A stretch of 14,738 nt of DNA from DATATV01 sp035551355. Its GTDB lineage: Bacteria > Actinomycetota > Actinomycetes > Mycobacteriales > Pseudonocardiaceae. The DNA lies in contig DASZNF010000039.1 in the NCBI GenBank assembly GCA_035551355.1, positions 1 through 14,738 on the forward strand, read 5' to 3'. The position numbers were made by a program, and so were the translations under genes. Below the pieces are notes generated by a model. The model saw only the letters and a list, made by a program, of their open reading frames with translations. It was not told the origin of the DNA and searched no databases. Below, one piece after another: positions 1 to 7,900 of this stretch (position 1 is the stretch's first letter; each line of letters starts with the position of its first letter).

Positions 1-1
1 G

Positions 2-163
2 CTCGCACCGGGCCTGTTCCACCGCTGGGTCGCCCGCACCGGCGCCGCGGTGGTCAGCGACCCGATCGGCGCCCACCCGCTGCTGGTCGAGGAACTGGCC
101 CAGCGCTACCTGATCGCCCGCGCCGCGTGTGACCGCAAAGAGAAGACCCGGCCCCTCGCGTAG
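2..163 (+). CDS. C-terminal fragment, probable sirohydrochlorin chelatase (CbiX-like) family protein
   Basis: Only the last 53 codons and the TAG stop are in the window; the gene starts to the left. The visible peptide begins LAPGLFHRWVARTGAAVVS and continues with DPIGAHPLLVEELAQRY, then a short charged tail. The 'LAPG-L' segment followed by a 'D/E-P-(I/L)-G-x-H-P' turn and a final 'LxxRY' helix is how many actinobacterial CbiX/SirB-type sirohydrochlorin chelatases end. Such enzymes insert Co2+ or Fe2+ into sirohydrochlorin in cobalamin or siroheme synthesis. The family call rests on this short tail only. The metal-binding His residues lie in the missing N-terminal part, so activity cannot be judged. 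The gene converges on the Atl-like gene, with only 31 bp between the two stop codons. Confidence 0.5.
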   Translation, partial: LAPGLFHRWVARTGAAVVSDPIGAHPLLVEELAQRYLIARAACDRKEKTRPLA

Positions 164-177
164 CGAGAGAAGGGGTC
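145..177. terminator. Possible bidirectional hairpin between convergent genes
   Basis: An inner perfect stem CTCGC-GTA-GCGAG (155-167) sits inside a weaker outer pairing GACC/GGTC (145-148 with 174-177). It straddles the TAG of the left-hand gene and lies just before the end of the convergent Atl-like gene. There is no U-tract on either strand, so termination is an inference from position and pairing. Confidence 0.3.
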
Positions 178-194
178 CCACAAACCAAACCGAG

Positions 195-551
195 TCAGAA
201 CAACCCAGGCGGCTGGTCGTCGTCGACCGGCTGGGGTTGCCGCGCCGCCTCCCACCGCATCTCGCGCAGGTTCACCTTCTCCCCGTCCGCCAGCACCCCC
301 TCCGCGCGCAACAGTTCCAGCTGCTCGCGCGCCAGGTGCGGTGCCGGCGTGCCGTCCGCCCGCAACACCCGGTGCCACGGCAGATCGTGCCCGTCCTCGG
401 ACAGCACCCGCCCCACCAACCGGGGCGAGGGCGCCTTGGCCAGCGCCGCGACGTCCCCGTAGGTCGCCACCCGGCCCGCCGGGATCGACCGCACGGTTTC
501 CCGGATCAACTCGTGAATCTGTTCGTCCACCACGATTCCCGTCCGTGCCAT
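195..551 (-). CDS. Alkyltransferase-like (Atl/MGMT-family) DNA-binding protein
   Basis: This encodes 118 aa, close to the usual 100-130 aa of Atl proteins. Visible family features are PAGRVATYGDVA (residues 24-35), an Arg-containing segment SPRLVGRVL (42-50), and PWHRV (58-62) where true O6-alkylguanine alkyltransferases have the catalytic PCHRV. With Trp59 instead of Cys the protein should not transfer alkyl groups. Known Atl proteins (S. pombe Atl1, E. coli YbaZ) bind O6-alkylguanine, flip it out and hand it to nucleotide excision repair. The start is uncertain: in-frame ATGs exist at 551 and 569, both inside a tandem duplication, and another at 608. I chose 551 because the conserved part starts soon after it; no strong Shine-Dalgarno supports any of them. 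It lies 77 bp downstream of the hydrolase on the same strand and is probably cotranscribed. The order resembles lipV-Rv3204 of M. tuberculosis. Confidence 0.85.
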   Translation of the reverse strand: MARTGIVVDEQIHELIRETVRSIPAGRVATYGDVAALAKAPSPRLVGRVLSEDGHDLPWHRVLRADGTPAPHLAREQLELLRAEGVLADGEKVNLREMRWEAARQPQPVDDDQPPGLF

Positions 552-573
552 CCGTTCCCGTCCGTGCATCCGT
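538..573. repeat. Tandem near-identical 18/17-bp duplication over the Atl start region
   Basis: CCCGTCCGTGCCATCCGT (538-555) is followed one base later by CCCGTCCGTGCATCCGT (557-573), which lacks one C. Each copy contains a CAT triplet, that is, an ATG on the - strand, and the two ATGs (551 and 569) are in the same frame. The duplication therefore doubles the candidate start codon of the Atl-like gene. Confidence 0.8.
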
Positions 574-583
574 CGCCCCGGAG

Positions 584-639
584 GCAACCTCAGCCCCGCC
601 TCGCACATCCGTCATTCCCGATGCGACCTCAGCCCCGCC
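584..639. repeat. Pair of 17-bp direct repeats between hydrolase and Atl-like genes
   Basis: GC(A/G)ACCTCAGCCCCGCC occurs at 584-600 and 623-639 with one mismatch, 39 bp apart. The second copy overlaps the hydrolase stop codon. No function is evident; it adds to the repeat-rich character of this short intergenic stretch. Confidence 0.7.
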
Positions 640-1399
640 CGATGAATTTACGCACCAGCACCGCGGTTTCGTGCGGCCGGTCCAGGTAGACCATGTGCCC
701 GCAGTCCAGCTCGACCAGCTCGAAATCCCGCCCCAGCACCATCCGGCAGCCACTGACCAGCGCGTCCGACACGTAGGTCGAGCGCCGGGCCCGCACCAGC
801 ATGGTCGGCGTGCCCGCCCCGGGCAGCATCGGCGGCCGCGCCATCTCGCTCCACGCGGTGACGGCCGCCGGTCCGCAGTACCGAAACCGCCACCGTCCGG
901 CCATCGGTTCCAGGTGATCGGCCAGTTCCCGGTGCAACACCTCGGCCGCCACCCCGGGCCAGTCGTCGGCCTGCGCGGCCAGCGCCTCCCGCTGATCGGC
1001 GAACACCCGCCGCGGCAACTCGGCCATCTCCAGGGCGACCGACGCGGGCAGCCCGGTCGAGGGATCGAGCAACATCATCCGGCTCACCCGTCCGGGGGCC
1101 AGCCGGTGCAGGTGCAGCGCGACCGCCCCGCCGAACGAGTGCGCCAGCACCGGCGCCGCGCCCAGCTCGTACCGGTCGAGCACCTCCAGCAGGTCGGCCG
1201 CGTGCTGCTCCAGCGACCACGGAGGTAGTGACGTGGACCTCCCGTGCCCGCGCAGATCCGGCGCCAGCACCCGGTACTCCGGGAACCGCTCGGCGGCCAG
1301 ATCGCGCCAGCGCGCGCCGTGCCCGGTCAGCCCGTGCAGGGCCAGCAACGGAATGCCGCCGGCCGGGCCGAACTCGTGTACGTGCAGGGGAGCCGCCAT
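629..1399 (-). CDS. Alpha/beta hydrolase fold protein (LipV-like position)
   Basis: A cytoplasmic alpha/beta hydrolase of 256 aa, a normal length for the fold. Counting from the ATG at 1399, the oxyanion-loop HG motif (LALHGLTGHG) lies at residues 19-28, the nucleophile elbow AHSFGG at 86-91 with Ser88, and the catalytic His in DCGHMV at His235. The acid is probably after strand 6 or 7 and cannot be fixed by eye. No signal peptide is visible. The substrate is unknown; esters, lactones or epoxides are all possible. The gene is divergent from adnA and upstream of the Atl-like gene, as lipV (Rv3203) is in M. tuberculosis. The ATG shares the CATG with the adnA start. A GTG at 1429 gives a 10-residue extension. 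No Shine-Dalgarno is visible before 1399, but TTGAAT ends 6 nt upstream, so a leaderless start is possible. Confidence 0.85.
   Translation of the reverse strand: MAAPLHVHEFGPAGGIPLLALHGLTGHGARWRDLAAERFPEYRVLAPDLRGHGRSTSLPPWSLEQHAADLLEVLDRYELGAAPVLAHSFGGAVALHLHRLAPGRVSRMMLLDPSTGLPASVALEMAELPRRVFADQREALAAQADDWPGVAAEVLHRELADHLEPMAGRWRFRYCGPAAVTAWSEMARPPMLPGAGTPTMLVRARRSTYVSDALVSGCRMVLGRDFELVELDCGHMVYLDRPHETAVLVRKFIGRG
1386..1392 (+). promoter_or_regulatory. Ribosome binding site deciding the adnA start
   Basis: AGGGGAG lies 5 nt upstream of the ATG at 1398. It is the clearest Shine-Dalgarno in the region and selects this ATG over the open frame that extends back to 1233. On the other strand these bases are the first codons of the hydrolase. 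Confidence 0.75.
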
Positions 1400-4300
1400 G
1401 GCCACATTCAAGCCGACGACACCGACCACCAGCCACTGCCCGCCGGTCGCCCCGACCGGCGATCGGCAGGTCCTGCGCGGGTTCGTCAGCCGCTCGTGGT
1501 TCCATCACGGTGTGGTGGTCGGTTCTTCGCGCAGCGCTCCGCTGCTGGTTCGTCCCGCGGCAGCCGGTCCGGTGCCGGTCCGCTCGGACTGGGACGCGCA
1601 GGCCAGCGGGGTTTTCGGCCACCCGGGCGGCTTTCTGCGCGTGCTCGGCGGCCCGGGCACCGGCAAGACCGCCCTGATCGCCGAACTGGTCGCCGACCGC
1701 ATCCTGCGTGGCCACACCGATCCGGAAAACGTGGTGGTGCTCACCGCCAGCCGCCGCGCCGCGATCGACCTGCGGGCCCGGATCACCCGCCTGCTCACCG
1801 CGGGCACCCCCCGCGCCGACGATCGCCTGCTCCGCACCGCCCGCCAGCCCCTGGTCCGCACCGTGCACTCCTACGCCTTCGGGGTGCTGCGCCTGCACGC
1901 CGAACTGCACGGCGACCCCCCGCCCCAGCTGCTGTCCGGCCCGGACCAGGACGCGGTGGTCCGGGAACTGCTCACCGGCGCCGCCGACGACGGCGCCGAG
2001 GACTGGCCGCCCCGTCTGCGCCCCGCCCTGCGCCTACCCGGCTTTGCCGCCGAACTGCGCGATCTGCTGCTGCGCGCCGCCGAACGCGGCCTGAGCCCGG
2101 ACGACCTGATCGACCTTGGCCGCGAGCACGACCACGAGGAATGGGTGGCCGCCGGCCAATTCGGCCGGTTGTACGAGGAAGTCACCCTGTTGAGCGCGGG
2201 CCCGAGCGGCGCGGCCCGAATGGACGCGGCCGAACTGGTCGGCGCGGCTTTGCTCGAGTTCGACACCGACGAACAGTTGCGCGCCGCCGAGCAGGCCCGC
2301 GTTCGTCACCTGTTCGTGGACGACGCCCAGCACCTCAACCCACTCCAGTTCGAGCTGGTCAACATGTTGGGTGCGACCGCCGCCGAGTTCATCCTGATGG
2401 GTGACCCGGATCAGGCAATCTTCTCCTTCCGCGGCGCCGACCCCCGCCTGCTCACCGACGCCGACCCGGACGGCAATTCCACTGTGGTCCTGCACGTAGA
2501 CCACCGAATGACCCCGGCCGTGCGCGACGCCGTGGCCCGTCTGACCGCCCGTCTCCCCGGCACCGGCCCCCACCGCGACCTCACCGGTCCGAGTGAGCCA
2601 ACCCCGGCCACCACCCGTCCAGGTGACAAAACCCCCGAGGGCCTCGGTGTGAAAGAGGACCCCACCAGTGCAAACAGCCCCACCGAACCAAGGGCCAACG
2701 AGCTCAACATAACCGGATCGAGTGACCGCGCGACCGGCCTCACCGGATCGGGAGGCGGCGCCACCGGTTCCGCCGATCCGGGCCGGGTCGACGTCCGGCT
2801 GTTCGCCTCCGCCGCCCAGGAAGCGAGCTGGGTCGCCGACCAGCTCCGTCGCGCACACCTGCTGGACGGCGTGCCCTGGGAGCGGATGGCGGTTCTGGTC
2901 CGCTCGGCCGAGCGCAGCCTGCCGGTGTTGCGCCGGGCGCTGCTGGGCGCGGGTGTGCCACTGGCCGTGGCCGCCGAGTCGGTCCCGCTCGCCCGTCACC
3001 CGATCGTGCGGCCGTTCCTGGAACTCGTCCGCCTGGCCACCCGCAAGGAGGAAGTGGACGAGGAAACCGCCACCTTCCTGCTCTCCGGCCCGCTCGGCGG
3101 TGCCGACGCCCTGGCCCAGCGCCGGTTGCGCCGTGGCCTACGCCGCCTGGAACTGGCCGCAGGCGGTTCCCGCGGCACCTCCGAGCTGCTGGTCGAGGCG
3201 CTGGAATCCGGCGACGTCCTGGCCTCGCTGGAACCCGGCGAGGCCGCCCCGGTGCGCAAGCTGGCCGGGCTGCTCAAACTGGCCCGGGACACCATCGCCG
3301 CCGGCGCCGGGATCGAGCAGGTGCTGTGGGAGTTGTGGACGGCCAGCGGCCTGCAGCGGCGGCTGGTCGACCGGTGCGCGCGCGGCGGCCCGATCGGCGC
3401 GCAGGCCGACCGCGACCTGGACGCGGTGCTGGTGCTGTTCGACGCGGCCGCCGGTTACACCGACCGGCTGCCCGGCGCCGGCGCGGCCGGTTTCGCCGAA
3501 TACCTTGGCGGGCAACAGATCGTGGGCGATTCGCTCGCTCCCTCGGCCCCGCACGGCGAATCCGTCGCGCTGCTGACCGCGCACGCTGCGGCGGGCCGGG
3601 AGTGGGACGTGGTCGCGGTGCCGGGCGTGCAGGAAGGCAGCTGGCCCGACCTGCGGCTGCGCGGATCGTTGCTGGGCGTGGAAAAACTGGTCGACCTGGT
3701 GGCCGGCATCGACCTCGGTTCCTCGACCACTATCTCGGCCACCGCACCGCTGCTGGCCGAGGAACGCCGCCTGCTGCGCATGGCCGCCAGCCGGGCCCGG
3801 CAGGTGCTGCTGGTCAGCGCGGTCCGCGGCGAAGACGAGCAGCCGTCCCGTTTTCTGGACGAACTCGACGGCTCGGCGATCGATCCGGACGCCTCGGTCC
3901 GCCCGGTCCGCGCCCCGGAACGCGCGCTGGTGCTGTCCGATCTGGTCGGCGAGCTGCGTCAGGCGGTGTGCGCGGACGCGACGACCCCGGAGGATCAGGC
4001 CCGGCGGAGGCGCGCCGCCCGCCAGCTGTCCCGGCTGGCCGACGCGGGCGTGCCCGGAGCCGACCCGCGAACCTGGTACGGCCTCAGCGAAATCTCCACC
4101 AAAGATCCGTTGTGGACAGAGGAGGACGAAGTCAGGGTCTCGCCCTCCACCGTGGAGGTGCTCACCCGCTGCCCGCTGCGCTGGTTCGCCGAACGGCACG
4201 GCGGCGCCGATCCCAGCGAACTGCCCTCCATCACAGGCAGCCTGGTGCACGCCCTGGCCCAGGCCGTCGCCGAGGGTGCCGACGCGGACGCGGTGACCGC

Positions 4301-4910
4301 AGCGCTCGACCAGGCGTGGGAGATGGTGGACGCGGGCGCGCCCTGGTTCTCCCGCCGCGAGCGTGCCCGGGTGGCCCGCATGGTGGACGCGTTCCGCGCC
4401 TGGCTTTCCTTGTCCCGCAACGAGTTGTCCCAGGTCGCGGTCGAGGAGTCGGTGGACGTGCGGCCCGGACGCGTCGAGGGCGGCCCGTGGCTGCGGGTGC
4501 GCGGCCGGGTCGACCGCCTGGAAACCGACGCCGAAGGCCGTGCCGTGGTCGTCGACCTCAAGACCGGCAAGAACCCACCCACCAAAGCCGATGCCGCCGA
4601 ACACCCGCAGCTCGCGGTCTACCAGGTGGCGGCGGCCCTGGGCGCGTTCGGCGAACTGGGCCTGCGCACCGAACCCGGTGGCGCCCGGTTGGTCTACCTG
4701 GCCAAGGAAAACAAGAAAACGGGAGCCACCGAGTTGGTCCAGCCGCCCCTGGACGAACCAGGCGTGGCCAAGTGGCTCGACGTCGTCGGCGAAGCGGCGG
4801 CCACCTGCGTCGGCCCCGAATACACCGCCTCGGAGAACTCGGATTGCCCCCGCTGCCCGGCGCGGACGAGTTGTCCGCTGCACGACGACGGTCGGCAGGT
4901 GGGTCAGTGA
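1398..4910 (+). CDS. adnA: AdnA: UvrD-like helicase/RecB-family nuclease subunit of the AdnAB end-resection complex
   Basis: A protein of 1170 aa. It carries an SF1A helicase core: Walker A GGPGTGKT (84-91, Lys90), motif II DDAQ (308-311) instead of DEYQ, motif III GDPDQAIFSFRG (about 335-346), motif IV around DHRMT, motif V LLTAHAAAGREWD (about 723-735) and motif VI RRLLRMAASRARQ (about 788-800). A C-terminal RecB-like nuclease contains VVDLKTGK (Asp1053, Lys1055) and HPQLAVYQ. Cys925 plus Cys1150, 1153 and 1159 form the split four-Cys pattern of an Fe-S nuclease domain as in AddB. In mycobacteria AdnAB resects double-strand breaks as an ATP-driven heterodimer with two motors and two nucleases. 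The protein is longer than the roughly 1045-aa mycobacterial AdnA because of an N-terminal extension and a Gly/Thr/Pro-rich linker (about 388-465). The stop overlaps the adnB start. Confidence 0.93.
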   Translation: MATFKPTTPTTSHCPPVAPTGDRQVLRGFVSRSWFHHGVVVGSSRSAPLLVRPAAAGPVPVRSDWDAQASGVFGHPGGFLRVLGGPGTGKTALIAELVADRILRGHTDPENVVVLTASRRAAIDLRARITRLLTAGTPRADDRLLRTARQPLVRTVHSYAFGVLRLHAELHGDPPPQLLSGPDQDAVVRELLTGAADDGAEDWPPRLRPALRLPGFAAELRDLLLRAAERGLSPDDLIDLGREHDHEEWVAAGQFGRLYEEVTLLSAGPSGAARMDAAELVGAALLEFDTDEQLRAAEQARVRHLFVDDAQHLNPLQFELVNMLGATAAEFILMGDPDQAIFSFRGADPRLLTDADPDGNSTVVLHVDHRMTPAVRDAVARLTARLPGTGPHRDLTGPSEPTPATTRPGDKTPEGLGVKEDPTSANSPTEPRANELNITGSSDRATGLTGSGGGATGSADPGRVDVRLFASAAQEASWVADQLRRAHLLDGVPWERMAVLVRSAERSLPVLRRALLGAGVPLAVAAESVPLARHPIVRPFLELVRLATRKEEVDEETATFLLSGPLGGADALAQRRLRRGLRRLELAAGGSRGTSELLVEALESGDVLASLEPGEAAPVRKLAGLLKLARDTIAAGAGIEQVLWELWTASGLQRRLVDRCARGGPIGAQADRDLDAVLVLFDAAAGYTDRLPGAGAAGFAEYLGGQQIVGDSLAPSAPHGESVALLTAHAAAGREWDVVAVPGVQEGSWPDLRLRGSLLGVEKLVDLVAGIDLGSSTTISATAPLLAEERRLLRMAASRARQVLLVSAVRGEDEQPSRFLDELDGSAIDPDASVRPVRAPERALVLSDLVGELRQAVCADATTPEDQARRRRAARQLSRLADAGVPGADPRTWYGLSEISTKDPLWTEEDEVRVSPSTVEVLTRCPLRWFAERHGGADPSELPSITGSLVHALAQAVAEGADADAVTAALDQAWEMVDAGAPWFSRRERARVARMVDAFRAWLSLSRNELSQVAVEESVDVRPGRVEGGPWLRVRGRVDRLETDAEGRAVVVDLKTGKNPPTKADAAEHPQLAVYQVAAALGAFGELGLRTEPGGARLVYLAKENKKTGATELVQPPLDEPGVAKWLDVVGEAAATCVGPEYTASENSDCPRCPARTSCPLHDDGRQVGQ

Positions 4911-7900
4911 CCGGTTTCGTGTCGCCGCAGGACGTCGCGGCCGCGCTCGGCCTGCCCGCGCCCACGGCGGAACAGGCCGCGGTGATCGCCGCTCCCATCG
5001 AACCGGCGCTGGTCGTGGCCGGGGCGGGCGCGGGCAAAACCGAGACCATGGCCGCCCGGGTGGTGTGGCTGGTCGCGAACGGTGTGGTCACCCCGGATCG
5101 CGTCCTGGGCCTGACCTTCACGCGAAAGGCGGCGCGTCAGCTGGCCGACCGAGTCCGTGCCCGCCTCCGCCGCCTGGCCGGCGCCAACCTCCTGGACCGC
5201 ATAGATCCCAGCGGTGAAAGGAGAACCGCGGTCCTGGCCGGCGAACCCACCGTCCTGACCTACCACGCCTACGCGGGACGAATCGTGGGGGAGCACGGCC
5301 TGCGGTTGCCGGTCGAACCCGGCGCGCGTTTGCTGACCGAAACCGCCGCCTGGCAACTGGCCCACCGAGTGGTCGCCACCTGGGCCGACGACCTCGACAC
5401 CGACCGGGTCCCCGCCACGGTGACCGCGCAACTGCTGGCGCTGGCCGGAGAACTGGCCGAGCACCTGGTCGACGCGGCCACAATCCACACCCACGCCGAG
5501 CGTCTGACTCGCGTGATCGAATCAGCCCCCAAAGGCCCCCGGCAGAGCGAAGCTCTGTCCCAGAAGACCCAGGAAGTCATCACGGCCCAACGCTTCCGGG
5601 TGGCCCTGCTCCCGCTGGTCGAGGAATATGCCCTGGCCAAAAGAAAAATCGGCGCCCTCGACTTCGCCGACCAGATGGCGTTGGCCGCCGTCCTCGGCGG
5701 CGAACACGATGAGGTCATCGCGGGCGAACGCGAACGCTACGGCACGGTCCTGCTGGACGAATACCAGGACACCGGCCACGCGCAGCGGGTGCTTCTGCGC
5801 GCCCTTTTCGGCTCTGGCGCGGGCATCCCGGTGACGGCGGTCGGCGACCCCGCCCAAGCCATCTACGGCTGGCGAGGAGCCAGCGCCGCCAACCTCCCCA
5901 GGTTCCGCAGCGACTTTCCCCGCCAAATCCCGGTCCCCGAATCGGCCCTGGCGCTCGCGGACAGCGCCCCGGACCCCGCCACAACTACCGGCCGTCGCCC
6001 CGAATCCGCCGCAACGGCCAACCGAACCCCCGCCCAGGGAAGCACCGATTCCGCCGCCGAGTCCGCTCCGGCCACCGCCGAACTCAGCGTCGAACCGGCC
6101 GCCCGCTACGGCCTGCTCACCAGCTTCCGCAATCCGCCCGAAGTCCTGGCCCTGGCCAACGCCGTAGCCACCCCCCTCCGCACCGCCGGCCTGGACGTCG
6201 ACGACCTTCGCCCCCGCCCCGGCGCCCCCGCAGGCGACGTCCGCGCCGCCCTCCTGCCCGACGTCCGCGCCGAGCGCGAGTGGATCGCCGACGCCGTCGC
6301 CAGACGCTGGCACGAGCAGGTCGACGCGGTCGGCACTCCGCCTACCGCCGCCGTGCTGGTCCGCCGCCGCGCCGACATGGCCGACCTCGCGCATGCCTTG
6401 CGGGCCCGCGGTTTGCCGGTCGAGGTCGTCGGCCTCGGCGGTCTGCTGGCCGAACCGGAAGTCCGGGATCTGGTCAGCGCGCTGCGGCTCCTGGTCGATC
6501 CGTTGGCGGGCACGGCCGCCATGCGCCTGCTCACCGGCTCCCGGTGGCGTATCGGCGCCGCCGACCTGGCCGCGCTCTGGCACCGCGCGGGCCAGCTGAC
6601 CGCGGTCGAATACCGCCGCCACCACGACAACGTCGACGACCAACTCGCCGCGGTCGCCGACGCGCTGCCCGGTGAGAACGCCGAACAGGCCGGACTGGCC
6701 GACGCACTTGACGATCCCGGCCCCGCCGAACAGTTCTCCCGCGACGGCTACACCCGAATTCGCCGGCTGGGCACCGAACTGTCCGGTCTGCGCCGCCGGC
6801 TGGACGCGCCGCTGCCCGAACTGGTCGCGGACACCGAACGCACCCTCCTGCTCGACATCGAGGCGATGAGCCGGCCCGGCGGCATCGGCCGCGCCCACCT
6901 GGACGCGTTCGCCGACGTGGTGGCCGACTACGCCGCCACTTCGCCATCGGCCACCCTGCCCGCCCTGCTGGATTACCTCGCCACCGCCGAACGCGCCGAG
7001 GACGGCCTGGAACCGGGCGAGGTCGAGGTCGCCGAGGACCGCGTGCAGGTGCTCACCGTGCATGCCGCCAAGGGCCTGGAGTGGCAGGTGGTCGCGGTCC
7101 CGCACCTGGTCGTGGGCGTGTTTCCCGGCCGCCGCAAGTCGTCCTGCTGGCTGCGGTCGGTCACCGAGCTCCCGGCCGACCTGCGCGGCGACTCCATCGA
7201 CCTGCCCACCCTGCGCCTCCAGAATGACTGGAACCGCAAGGAAATCGAGCAGGCCCTTGAGGAACACAACGACGAGTTCGAGCAGCGCCGGCTGATCGAG
7301 GACCGGCGGCTGCTCTACGTCGCGCTCACCCGCTCGGAGCGCTGTCTGCTCGTCTCCGGCCACTGGTGGGGCGAGACCGGCGCCAAACCCCGTGGCCCGT
7401 CACCGTTTCTCAGCGAAATCCAGCAGGCCATGGAGGAACAGTGGCCCGCGGCGGGCACCGTGGCCGAATGGGCCGAGGAACCCGAGGAGGGCGACGCCAA
7501 TCCGCTCACCGAGGAGGTCCGCACCGAGCGCTGGCCGGCGGATCCGTTGGGGGATCGGCGGTCTGCCGTGCGCACCGGCGCCGAACTCGTGCTGGACGAA
7601 CTGCACCGGCCGACCTTGGGCATCGACGACGACGCCGACGACCCGGACGGCTGGGGCCGCGATGTGGACGTGCTGTTGGCCGAGCGGGCCGCCGCCGCGC
7701 AGCGCCGGGAATCCGTTGCGCTGCCGGAACAACTGACCGTCAGCCAACTGGTCGAACTGGCCGACGACCCGGCCGCGCTGGCCGCCCGGCTGCGCCGTCC
7801 GCTGCCGCACGCACCCAATCCCTCCGCGCGCCGGGGCACCGCGTTCCACGGTTGGCTGGAACAGAAATTCTCCTCCGGGCGGCTGCTGGACATCGACGAA

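Noticed and set aside
3326..4906. Extended adnB start giving a 1663-aa protein
   Set aside because: The added 527 residues overlap adnA in another frame and are Arg/Gly/Pro-rich without domain features. The GTG at 4907 is placed just before the conserved N-terminus and overlaps the adnA stop.
3138..7363. Long open frames antisense to adnA and adnB (for example 3138-4883 and 5522-7363 on the - strand)
   Set aside because: They have low-complexity, Gly/Ala/Arg/Gln-rich translations without motifs, and they mirror the codon structure of strongly supported helicase-nuclease genes; they are GC-rich shadows.
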